In this document: positions 46,486-57,163 of the stretch, piece after piece
Numbering within the stretch: position 1 is the stretch's first letter
Layout: the number at the start of each line of letters is the position of its first letter
Assembly (NCBI RefSeq): GCF_901000735.1
Contig: NC_081551.1
Span: 15,622,906 to 15,686,905, forward strand
DNA length: 64,000 bases
Reading direction: 5' to 3'
Source of the DNA: Corylus avellana
Taxonomy: Eukaryota > Streptophyta > Magnoliopsida > Fagales > Betulaceae
The notes under the pieces: model-generated
The model's input: only the letters and a program-made list of their open reading frames with translations
What the model was told of the DNA's origin: nothing
The model's database searches: none
Translations under genes and position numbers: made by a program

Positions 46486-48299
46486 CTAGGGAGAAGAGAG
46501 AGAAAGAAGAGGTGGAGAGAATGAGAGAGAATCAATTTCTCATAATTTTATTCCATCAAAGTATGTCTTGATTGGAGTACAAAACATACTTAAATAGACT
46601 CCGGCTAAAGCCTAGGGCAATGCCCAACCTAACATAGTTTTTATTGAGTTACCTAACATAATCTTATCGAGTTACCTAACATGGCAATGCCCATTATTGA
46701 ATTACCCTAAATAATCTAGGGCAACACTTAATACCATGGACTTTGAAAAATTAAATTAAATTCTAATAACTCGTTCCCCATCATGGTACCTTATCATCGT
46801 TCATATTTTTCACCACCTCAAGGACCTCACTCTCCTCAAACAATCTCTCCAACCATATGGCCTCATTCTCACCAATGGAATCAAAAGAAAGGCCATCCAG
46901 CATAGGCCGCCAAATGAACTGTTTGCTAAACAATCTATCATAGAATTACACAATGTGTTCCTTGATCTTAATACGAATGAATGTAACTGAGCCATTAACC
47001 AACAACGATTGAATGGAGTTATTTCTCCTAATAAAGTTAGCCACTTAATAGAAGAACTTCGTGCATTTGTATCCATCTCTTTACCAAAACACCCTCGTCT
47101 TCTGCCTCCAACTCACCCCAAAATAGTAGCCTTCCCCATATCATTAACAACTTTGTCCTGCCTCTTTTCATCACATAAAGCCTTCTCTTCCTTCAAACCA
47201 TCAAGAACTTGTAATTCATCCAAAAGAAGCTTTGTTTTGTTTCTTCATATTACCAAACACCTCCTCATTCCATACTCTTAACTCAGCTTTTAAAGCCTTA
47301 AGTTTGTGAGTCCAGCCTTGAATGCACTAAGAAGTTCACCACTGTTTCACCCTATCCACAAAGCCTTTTCATTTTAACCACATATTCTTGAACTTAGATT
47401 ATCGTCTACCACCATGAACACCTCTATCTTCTACCAACATGAACACCTTTACAATTGAGAAGAATGAGGATATGATCCGAACAAAGTCTAGGCAACCTTT
47501 TTTGAAACAATTCAAAAAAATGGATTTCCCAATCAAAAGCGGCGAAAGACCTATCAATTCTAGACCAAAAAGGAGGATTTCAGTTGTTCAACCACGTAAA
47601 AAAGAAGGAAAAAATTCCGGCAAAAGAATGCTCTTCCCCCCTTTAACAACGATAGCCCAATCTAAAATATTAGGAGTTGTGTCAACACCTAAGGGCCCAA
47701 ACTAGTGACAGGGACCTTCTCTACCGCTACAAGAACTAATTTAGCATCCAATTCAAAATTTCTCAAGCACACAATGTCAACAAATGGATATCTAATTGTA
47801 GACAAATTTCCACCAAAACCTTACCTACTAGTACCAATGAAAAGCCACCCAAGTCGTTTGACTGCACACTGCTGGGAGACTAACATGAAGACAAGGCTTT
47901 GCTCCCCTCTTCGAATGACAGCTCAGGAAAAGCGACCACCTTTCGTAACTCGACGGAACAACTTCTCCAACCCCTCCCTATACGACCATCCAGAATTGTC
48001 ATGAAGCATCTTCATCCACCCCCCCCATATTCTGCCTACGCTAGATATTAAAACAACTTTGTGAGATAAAAGCCTTACACAAGACCTTGACTATTTAACA
48101 AACTCCTTCAACCCTACTCCTTGGACCAACACTTCCACAGTGGTCAACAACCATGCCACATTGACCTTACCCATGTACACTACTTAGGATACCCCTCAAT
48201 TCCTTCCAATGAAATATAAAACTAACAATCCCTCTTCGGTGACCAAGGAATTGAATGATCAAGAAACTCCTCTCCACATGCAACTTCATGAAACTGAGA

Positions 48300-48900
48300 C
48301 CATATGACTGACACTATTATCTTTAATTGAGGGTTTATGAATATATTTAGAGTTGTTTAGGATTACACAGGATATTCCCTAATTTATGAACCGATGACTT
48401 ATTCGCAAACTTGCTATCTATGTTATGGTTATGCTATAGTAGTTTATAGCTTGATGACAATTTCAATAGATTGATCTTGTTATTGGTTAAACCCTGATTG
48501 ATTTCAATTGCATCATTTGAAAAAGTTCTTAGAATTTGCTTATGAGTAAGATAAATAGCTAGTTAATGGATTTTTTTTTGAAATAAACAATTGTTGCATG
48601 AGAGCATCTCTTGTTGATAGAACCATACACTTATCAAAAAAAAATTATTATTAACATTGTCACTTGATTTTATGTGAAAAAAAAAATCAACATGGAAAAC
48701 ATTGTTTTACTATTGCAAAGAGAAAAAAAAAAGAAAGAAAAAAAAAAAAAGGGAAGTGAATAAGAACATGTAAAAGCATTCTTGATCCGGACAATTAATG
48801 ATGGATTTGACGAATCATTTAGAATTTTGCTTATTGAAAAAATACTTCATCTTATACAAGGCTATTTGGGAAATTATTTGGAAATAAGTTTTGAAACTTG
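48300..48900. other. AT-rich DNA, nothing recognised
   Basis: Low-complexity purine tract near 48720-48755; no supported gene. Confidence 0.45.
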
Positions 48901-48904
48901 TCAT

Positions 48905-49495
48905 TTTTTATGAATAATAATAATTTTATTGAAAGAAAATGGCAAAGCCCTCATACAAGAATACCCTAAAGGATGGTACACTCTAAAATAAAAAAAAAAA
49001 TCAAATCTACTAGATTCTTTGAGCCAAAATTAGGTACATTTACAATAACATAATCCAAAAGAGATCTTAAAAAGGACGATTTTTCAAAAAGCACACTGAA
49101 CTTTTTTTCCTCAAAGAGACACTGATTCCTTTATCTCCAAATGCTCCAAGTTAAGAGACCATGAATAACTTTCTAGATCGCCCCTTTGGGGTGTGCCCAC
49201 CCTTGAAATTTCAAGCAATGAAGTAGCTCTATGACATTACTGGGCATGACCCAAGAAACCCCAAATATGATAAGAACCAAGTGCCAGAGATCAGCAATAT
49301 ACTATCGGTGGATGAAAAAATTATTAATAGTTTCCTCATTCTTTTTACATAGGCAACACTAGTTAGCAAGAGGAAACCCCCGCCTGCTAAGGTTATCCAC
49401 AATGAGGATTCCACCTTTTGTTGCAGTCCATAAGAAGAAAGCAATACAAGGAAGGGCCTTATCATATCAAATCTTGTTAGGCTTTGCATTTTAAT
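48905..49495 (-). mobile_element. third LINE fragment, C-terminal zf-RVT region
   Basis: On the minus strand, the C-terminal zinc-binding segment of plant LINE polyproteins is visible in fragments. SLWITLAGGGFLL is followed, with frame changes, by a Cys-containing CLCK.NEET-type block and IFGVSWVMP...ELL. It ends with a 3' UTR and a TTTTATGAATAATAAT end near 48905. It is truncated at the 5' side. Confidence 0.65.
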
Positions 49496-50330
49496 TGGGA
49501 AATACTTGTGTCAAAACAAGGTAAATTGGCTTGTAATTGAGTAGTAGTATTGAGTCCAATTTGAAATTTGGTTCAAATTTGCACTTTATGAAGACTCGTT
49601 TGACCCTCGCTCGAGCATGCAAGTTCAGAGGTTTAACCATGTAAAACTCAAAACTTCACTTGACCCTCGTGTGACAGTTGCTCGAGCAAGTTTGCAACAA
49701 TTTAATTCTTTTTAATTCCAGATTCTCTGCCAAGGACCATATGTTGTCCTACCTATAAATATTTGTATTGCACGACTTCAGGGAGAGGTAATCCTAAAAA
49801 CCCTAGAGAGAGCCTGAACTTTCATTGTTGCTTCTCTCCTTGTTCCCAAACCACAATGAAATCCTAAATCATCTTGAATGATGGGTTTGGCCAATGAGTC
49901 ATCGAAGTCAGAGTTCCAAAGATCGAACGAGTTCGTTCATGGAAAGTCACTGTATAAGAAGGTCAAAGTTCTAGAGTTGCTTAGGAGTTGAGATCAAGTG
50001 CTTCACATACGAGATTATAAGCTTAGCTTTGAGTCTACAAAGGTTTTGTGAGTACTTCAACAAGTTGTAAGATTTTTCTTCTACAGTGGAATTTTCTAGT
50101 GGCCGATTGCCCCTAGAGTGGTTTTTCTTTTGAAGAGTTCTTCAAAAAAATTTCACTTCGTCAACAAAAATCATCATATATTTTCTTTTTATTTACTACA
50201 TTTATTTTTGAGTTTTTGTATGATTGAAATTGTTTGGTTTGTCTTTCTTTTAATTTTAATTGGCAATGTTTGTTTAGGAACACCTATTCATCCCCCTCAA
50301 GGTGTTTTTCTTCACATCTAAACTACACTA
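49496..50330 (+). mobile_element. candidate LTR (copia-like), weak
   Basis: A TATA box (TATAAAT at 49754) is followed by a leader with AACCCTAGAGAGAG. Further on is GTGGTTTTTCTTTTGAAGAG, of the kind seen near the 3' ends of plant copia LTRs. Two CTCGAGCA words sit upstream (about 49610 and 49690). No partner LTR, primer site or target duplication was found, so this is tentative. Confidence 0.3.
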
Positions 50331-51380
50331 TCTTTTAAATCTGAGAGCTCATTGTGATTCTACCATTATGCCCAAGGAATTTGGTCTATGTGACCCTAAT
50401 GATTACCAATCTGTATGAACTTTCGTTTAATGAACATGTCACATTAGTGATTACCAATATGCATGAACTTGCGCTTGTGTGACGTCTATTTGGCATCTAT
50501 ATGACATAATAGCATGTATGCTACTTTTATTTATTTATTTTTTATTTTTATGTGGCATTGGCATAAAATTTCTATTTTGTTTTTGGTTTGGAAATATGCT
50601 ATAGTAGATGTTAAATAATTTGTGATATGTTTATTTAATGTTGCATTGTTTCAATTACTCACATTATGTTTTCACATTGAAAATGACTGAATATTTCCTA
50701 CTTGACAATTGTTATATTATAGCATGTTTTATGAAATTACTTCTATAATGAAAAATATGTTTTTTGAAACTCATTATCCGTGCCAGTTCTTGGGCATTAA
50801 CTCACTCATATTTCTATTATGATTTTTAGAACTTGAAGGTGATCCCTCAAGTTAAAGGGTTGTTATTAGCAATGTTTAGGATTTGAAAATCAAAAGTAAA
50901 ATTTAAGTAAAAGACAATTTTTGAATTCATTTCAAGACTATACTATCTGATAGCCAAAATTAGGAAGACCATCTAAAATAGATATCTGAATCCTTATTCA
51001 TTCATAAGTTCCTGTTTATAGAACCTCTAGTAAAAAAAAAAAAAAAAGGAAAAAGAAAAAAAAAATGAAAAACAACTATCTTAAGAATCTATATCTTAAC
51101 ATTGTGATTTTAGGACCATGATTGTCATCTTTGTAACCATTATATAGTGGTATTAGTACAATGTTGATCTAAGTTGTCGGGACTTTATTAGAGATCATAT
51201 TTCACTTTGTGTTTGGGCATCCTTCAATAATGTCTAGTTTGTCAAGTCAAAAACGCATGCTCTAAGCATGTTATTGGTAAACCTAAGCATGTTATTGGTA
51301 AACCCAAGCATGATAACTAGCAGTCCCAAGCTTTGAGTTTGATTTACACACGTGTGCAAAGGTAGTTGTATTCTTGCAGG
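50331..51380. other. non-coding DNA, nothing recognised
   Basis: Includes a short direct repeat (AAGCATGTTATTGGTAAAC at about 51265 and 51285). No gene is supported. Confidence 0.45.
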
Positions 51381-51659
51381 TAATGGCTAGAAAAATTAAG
51401 AATGAGACCAGGAGTTTAACAATAAGTGGAATCAGTATTCTTGTTCAAATGATCGCTCAAAGTAATAACAAGATCCTGTTACTCGACTTTCTTCTTCAAG
51501 TGAAGCTTACAACACTAGTGATACATGAAATGCTGTTAACCATAACCAATCTATGGTAAATTGCACTGATTTAATTGGGTTTCCTCAGCAGTTATGGAAC
51601 ATTCTTTCTCTCTATAATGGAAATAAAGGAAAAGCTACTCTCAAGACAGTCTATTAAGG
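51381..51659 (+). pseudogene. possible decayed exon of unknown gene
   Basis: A segment flanked by a plausible acceptor (TATTCTTGCAG) and donor (TTAAG|GTATGTG). In one frame it reads as Asn/Ser-rich protein-like sequence: DQEFNNKWNQYSCSNDRS, then QDPVTRLSSSSEAYNTSD, then NAVNHNQSMVNCTDLIGFP, interrupted by at least three stops. It ends NGNKGKATLKTVY. The bias looks protein-derived, but I do not recognise the family. It could also be chance. Confidence 0.25.
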
Positions 51660-52549
51660 TATGTGATGCAAAAATTAAAGGGCCAACAAAAGGGAAAACT
51701 TTATTAAGTGATTATCCTTGAAAATTAGTCTGATTTCAAAGTTGTAAGAATTCTCTAGAGTGTGTTCGCTAGAAATCAAAAGTCTATTTCTCTCTTACAT
51801 ACTTTGTGTATTTTTGTTATGTCCACTTGGTGTTTACATGGAGCATAGTTTTACTTGGTTGGTTAATGAAAGGATCATGGAGATTAATAAGGTGAGTTGG
51901 CATAACGTGTACCTAAAAAGTGGTTTTGGTTGCTATAGTATATAATACCTGGAAAGAGAGAGCAATTGCACATTTAGAAAACCAAATACTAGTGCTACTG
52001 GTTCATTAATGATAAATCTGTAAATAATGCTAATAATAGAGCATAAGGGCTATATGTTAAGGATGGTGTATTGACCATTGTATTTTTTTTAAAAAAATTA
52101 ATGAATTTATCCTTGTTCTTTTGCATTGAGCATACATATTATTTTTCTTGAATGCGATACAAGACTGGGGGAAGAGGAGGGAGGGGAAGTTTTAAGGATT
52201 CTTTCCCTTTATACCGTGATATTGTTCTCTCAATATAATGTTTGCACTAGCTAACTAGTTTTTATATATGACTGCTAATTGATATTTAAAGTTTAAACAA
52301 TATAGACAAATAAATATAATGTACAACCTTGTTACTAGCAAATGGAAAATCTTCCACATTAAAAGGAAATTCATGAAGACAAATTAGAAGATGATACCCA
52401 AATGATAGCTTAGTTCAAGAAAGAGCTCAAACTTATGGCAACATAAAATACTAGTTAAAAATTACTTTATCTGCTACTGAAAAAATATGGATAACATGTT
52501 CTTTACTACTATTGATAGAAATGCATGCGATATATTGCTTGAACACTTT
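51660..52549. other. non-coding DNA, nothing recognised
   Basis: AT-rich, no supported gene, repeat or element. Confidence 0.45.
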
Positions 52550-52615
52550 TTTTTTTGTTTTTGATAAATAATTAATTTCATTGAAAAGAGCAGAGGGGCA
52601 CAATCTTGCTTGAAC
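52550..52615 (-). mobile_element. LINE 3' end remnant
   Basis: TTTTGATAAATAATTAATTTC, then GAAAAGAGCAGAGGGGCACA, corresponds to the inverted poly-A end and 3' UTR of the LINE family. Only a short stub remains. Confidence 0.45.
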
Positions 52616-52727
52616 AACTATGGTTATACAGAGGAAGAATGGTAAAAAATAGAGGGTGACACAAGAATTCTTCCACAAAGATGGTTCTGCATTATCTTCC
52701 AAATGAAAGAAAAATAGATATCTTAAA

Positions 52728-53062
52728 GTGAAAAAATCCACTTCACCCCCCTGGAATTTCAGTGGTTTTTCAATTTGACTCCCAAAGTTTAAAAATTGAC
52801 AATATACCCCCTAATGTTTCAAAAATTCTCAATTTAAACCTTCTGTTACTAATTTCCATCAAATTGGACGGAAATCTCTAATATTACGTAATTACCCTCA
52901 GGCTTTTTTAAAAAAAATTTCGTCCAATTTAATGGGAATTAGTAACGGAAGGTTTAAATTGAAAATTTTTGAAACATTGAGGGGGTACATTGCCAATTTT
53001 TAAACTTTGGGGTTCAAATTAAAAAATTCCAAAAACTTCAAGGCGTAAAGTGGATTTTCTCG
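52728..53062. mobile_element. 335-bp Mutator-like MITE with 9-bp target duplication
   Basis: The 9-bp sequence TATCTTAAA flanks both sides (52719-52727 and 53063-53071). The element begins GTGAAAAAATCCACTT and ends GTGGATTTTCTCG, and nearly 140 bp at each end are inverted repeats (for example CCAAAGTTTAAAAATTG and its mirror). A 9-bp duplication with long inverted ends fits non-autonomous Mutator-like elements. No coding capacity. Confidence 0.85.
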
Positions 53063-53071
53063 TATCTTAAA

Positions 53072-53984
53072 AATAATTTCATCATCATCATGAAGAATGT
53101 GGGAAAACAACCTAATAGACTGTCCTAGTGAAAAATACTGCACAAAATTTTTACCCAAAAGCATGTATAAGATCTGCTCAGAACCAACAACGAGTAAGTC
53201 CAAATTTGTTTTGATTACTAAATCAAAATCCAAATAGATTTACATTTTTCAACTTAAAGTTCCATACCCAGATGATAATAATGATACACTCATTATCCCT
53301 TTTGTCTTATCAAAACAAAATTGAGTATTCCATCTCAAACAGTTACCTTACACACAATTCATTGATTAAAGCACATTAAACAAGTCTATCTTTTAAGGGT
53401 TTCACAAAGAATGACAGTTAAATGTGGATCTGGACCAAATGCATCTATCGATGAAATCAAAAACCAAGAAACCCAGCAATATAAACCCAAAAGCAGTAGA
53501 GGCATGTGAAGATTTCGCAATTGAATTTTGCTCGGATATTGCAGAAAAATCAAGGGCGGTTACATGGAATTGGTCTTGATAAAAGGGATGCTCCTTTCGA
53601 AATTTCTCTGCAGGAATAGCATCTGAGGGATCCGCACAGACGAGAGTAACTGTGAAGTACTAATACAGATTAATCTTGGCCATTGCTTTCTGGATGTGTC
53701 AGCGTTGTGGGAAAGTTAGCGTTACCCGTCTTCTCACCAAAACTTAGCAGTTAACAGGGTGAAGATTTTGTCTAACACTTCTTGAAAAAATAATAAAAAT
53801 TTATAAAGGAAAAAATTTAAAATGTTTTATTCCTTGCTTTGAAAAGGGATGTCCAAGTTCTACCGTTATAACTAGGACAATGATCTCTCCATTTTAAATT
53901 AAATGGCTCAATATATAATTTTATTACATTTATTATTTAAATATATTAAATGACGTGACAATATAGTCACCATGAGGGCGTTCT
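53072..53984. other. non-coding DNA; possible gene 5' flank, unproven
   Basis: No open frame of note. The region 53430-53760 is less AT-rich than its surroundings. It could be a leader of an unseen minus-strand transcript, but no splice-supported coding start was identified. Confidence 0.35.
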
Positions 53985-55168
53985 TTGATAGTAGAGAGCA
54001 CTATCGGAGGGGGAGAACCCTCCCCCTCCTCCCCTTCATCCTCTTCTCCCCCCGCCCTAGAGCTACCCTATTTACTTGATGTCCCTTGCTCTTTGTGCAT
54101 TTTCTTCCTCTCCTTCCCTCTCCACCCCTTTTCTGATTTTAGGGCTTTTTGGAGGTCGATCTTCCGCCCTTCTCCATCCGTTGCGCCTGTTGTTAGGTCG
54201 GGTTTGGCTCTGGTTCGTGTCCTGCCCGATCAACTGCATGTCGCCTGGTCCACCTCGACGCGTGCTCCACCACCTTGCTACCCGGATCCGCCAGTACCTA
54301 TCACACCTTTTGCACTGGATCCGTCTCTTCGGATATGGTTTGATTTCGGTTCTCTCTAGCTGTTTTTTTATTTCATTTCTGGTTGTTTTATTTCTTTTCC
54401 TTTATGTCTATCTTTTGTCGTGTATTTTGGTGTGCTGTTTTTGTTGCCTTGCCTGTTTGTCACACTTTGTGGGTGATGCTCTTGAGGGATTCACTCAAAC
54501 CCTCCTCCCCCTAGTTTGTTTTGTGTGCAACGCCGATCTCCTCCGTGCCTACTCTGCCACCCACCATTTGCTGTCGGGTCTTTCCTCGTATCCCTCGCGA
54601 TGAGCTCCAATGCCACCTTCCACGTCAGCTTCCGACTAGCACGCGATCGGCTTCCTTCCAACTGCCGCTTCCTGCTTAGTGTGATTCTCCGATTTTATCC
54701 CCGTTCTGTTGGTTTCCATTTGTTGTTTGTCTGATTTTTTCTATTCTGTTTGTATTTCTGTTTTAGTCCCTGTTTTTTGCTTGTAATAAGGCTCTTTCCC
54801 CTCTTGTTTTGCATGCGTGATGCCTTCTGGGTTATTTGCTATGGTCCAGGCCTTTGGGCTGTGGATGTGAATGCCTAGCTTTCGGGTTGAGGAGGAAGAG
54901 TTTCGGTTGGGGGTTTGTCTACCCTTAGTTTCGAGGAATAAGCACTACCTATGCATTAGTGTGAGTTTGTTTGGCATAAATCTGATTTTTAACATGTAGA
55001 TTAGTCATGAGTTAGTGGATTGGTTTTGGGTCTGTAATGTAATACGTTATCTGTGATGTTTGTAACCTCGTAGCTTTAGCTATGGTTGTTTGTAAAAGCT
55101 TTATGCTGATGATGATTTCTATGAATGAGACTGATATGGATTTCCTTTCTAAAAATAAAAAATAAAAA
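53985..55168 (+). mobile_element. GC-rich retroposon-like segment ending in A-rich tail
   Basis: The left part is CT/GC-rich (GGAGGGGGAGAACCCTCC near the start) with two overlapping open frames of 124 and 175 codons that have no recognisable domain. The base composition changes sharply at both borders. The right end, TATGGATTTCCTTTCTAAAAA followed by ATAAAAAATAAAAA, looks like a retroposon tail. An internally deleted non-LTR element or a processed insert would explain this. No target duplication was found. Confidence 0.4.
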
Positions 55169-56040
55169 CCGTTAGGTGCAATACCTTTAAATTCTGACCG
55201 TAAAATAGCTCTTTTCCATTTAAATAAAATAAAAAGAATCTATTGTCCATGTATTTCTTGATTTATTTCATTATTAATATTAGATTTGTAACACTCTCAA
55301 AATTAATTAGCTAGTAATTAATTCACAGTGTCATGGTAACCTTCACGAGCTTATTTAATAGGTAAATAACTCAAAGAGATTACTCTACTCCTCAAGATCA
55401 AAATACAAAGCCGTGAAAATATGACTTTTTTTAAAAAAAAAATTTTTTTATCAAGATTAATCATTACAATTAGACATTTACTAAAAATCATCGCATTAAC
55501 TTAAAACATTACACAAAAATTTATTACCACCACAAAGTAGATCTAGACTACATCAAAATCAGTCTAAATTATTGTTGGGATTATGTACATCATAATACTA
55601 CATGTGATCACCCAATATACCAAGATTTTAATTTTCGAGGATGTCACTCCTAAGCGTATCAAAGTGGCCTCCATTTTGCATTTGAGTTCACGATCATCTC
55701 AAAATTTAGAATCAATATTATAAATAGTCATGAGTTTCACATCATTCTTTTGACAGAGTTATAAAAGAATGGCAACTCATGTGATCCGTTAAGTGCATTC
55801 TATATGCACCAACACATCATTATGAAGTCTCTACTTTACATGATCAAGATAAATCATCATGATTAATGTGTTATAATCTTGTCAAATAGAATGTCAAATT
55901 TCATTACCAACTACGGACAATAATTTATCAGTTGTAAAGTTTATGGTTTAAGATCTTATATGTGATAATCTAATTATTCACACCTTCAATCATATTCAAT
56001 GCAATATATGGACCTTGCATATATAAATAATTATTATTAA
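55169..56040. other. AT-rich DNA, nothing recognised
   Basis: No supported gene or element. Confidence 0.45.
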
Positions 56041-56396
56041 GGGTTAAATACATTTTTGCCTCATGTGGTTTAACAACTTTATTTTTACCCATCTCAGTTT
56101 CATTTCGTATCATAGAAGGTACCTCACTTATTGATTAAAACGGAATTAATACTCCCGTCTAACTTCCATAAAAAAATTGGCGAAAGTCCATGTCAACCCA
56201 ATGAAAAGTTGACACGTGACAATTTAAAAAAAAAAAAAAAATTCATTAGAAAATTTTAAAATACGAATAATTACAAAACTAAAAAATATTAAATAATTAA
56301 AATAAAAAAAATGAAAAATAAAAAAATAAAAAAGAAAGAAAGAAAGAAAAGGGTGGCCAACCACCATGGCCACTTTGGGGGTGGCCGGACCACACA
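56041..56396. mobile_element. half of a GGGGTGGC foldback element
   Basis: An arm beginning AGGGTTAAATACATTTTTGC leads through an A-rich run into a short core (GGTGGCCAACCACCATGGCC, then GGGGGTGGCCGG), and stops at 56396, where LTR sequence begins. The opposite arm is absent, so the element is truncated at the junction with the older LTR. Confidence 0.5.
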
Positions 56397-57163
56397 TATG
56401 CCCAAACATGGTTGCACCGGTTATACATAACCATTGAATCGTAGCCCACATATAAACAATAAATACATTTTGACCATAGGATCAAACCCATATAGTAACC
56501 ACATGAACATTATACCGCACGTACCAGTGTACCATGTCATATGATGCAATTATTATTTATTCAGTTAAACATTTATTCATTTCCATAAAAAAGTATAGGC
56601 TGATAACATACACATACTTAGTCAGCTGACATATCGCAAGTTTTTATTTATAGCAGTTATAAGTATTTACTTACCTTATCCATTCATCCTCATATTTTGA
56701 CATATCAGACTCACCTGCTACTGTGAAACATAGTCTAGCATTAGTCACAGTACCTCGATGACCTATTTTATGCGTGCAACGCTAAACTACCGTTAAAACC
56801 CTAATTATTTATTTATGGACACTACCAAATGTTTGGTCTCGATATCGATTGTTCGATCTATGATAGTCAAACGTTCGGTGAGCAGATTTCAAACGTTCGT
56901 GAGTACCAAAATGCATGCAAAACCCTAAAACTCCTACCTAACACATATCATACTCAAACCAAAGCTCTTAATATGTCAATAGAAACATGTTAAATCATAT
57001 CTATATGACAAAATTTAGAAAACAAGAGTGTTTTCATCATTCCTTTGAAAATTATTTACTTTTAAGATGGGAAATTCTATCAAACTATTAAAGCATGTTT
57101 AAAGCTTTTATAAAGCATGTCAAATCGAGTGTGTAGAATATAAGCAACATGAAAACAAGTTGA
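56397..57163 (-). mobile_element. older Ty3/gypsy LTR, left part
   Basis: It matches the interior of the solo LTR to its right with many substitutions: ACCAGTGTACCATGTCATAT, TTGACCATAGGATC and CAGCTGACATATCGCAAG have counterparts at about 58003, 57945 and 58110. It appears to have been split by insertion of the solo LTR; the remaining part is at 59243-59650. Confidence 0.6.

Larger units (their letters stand above)
45985..46738 (-). mobile_element. miniature copia-type LTR element or fragment
   Basis: A tRNA-Met primer-binding site (46321-46334) stands next to a probable LTR at about 46338-46726 (minus strand, starting TGTTGCCCTAG). On the other side of the primer site is a short open stretch, minus strand, beginning MATITPTPSLSSITN. 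Beyond it are two 87-bp direct repeats (45994, 46081) whose AGAATCAATTTCTTATAATT segment also occurs within the LTR. The structure suggests a very short retroelement inserted in the second LINE. Boundaries are approximate. Confidence 0.5.
44106..48300 (-). mobile_element. second LINE (L1-type), heavily decayed
   Basis: Same orientation and layout as the LINE at 32196-37420. The 3' UTR is at 44110-44200 (CACAAAGGCGCAGTCCAAG). A reverse-transcriptase block near 45560-45480 reads, on the minus strand, ILSPLLFVIIMEALSKL. An upstream region shared with the first LINE lies at 46800-47340, and endonuclease/ORF1-related sequence continues to about 48300. It is riddled with stops and interrupted by the 171-bp repeat pair (44826-45165) and by LTR-type material (about 45985-46790). 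Confidence 0.75.

Noticed and set aside
53430..53760. A gene 5' end on the minus strand, perhaps the missing SPOC leader
   Set aside because: A short ATG frame ends almost at once, and no splice-supported coding sequence connects it to the SPOC exons.
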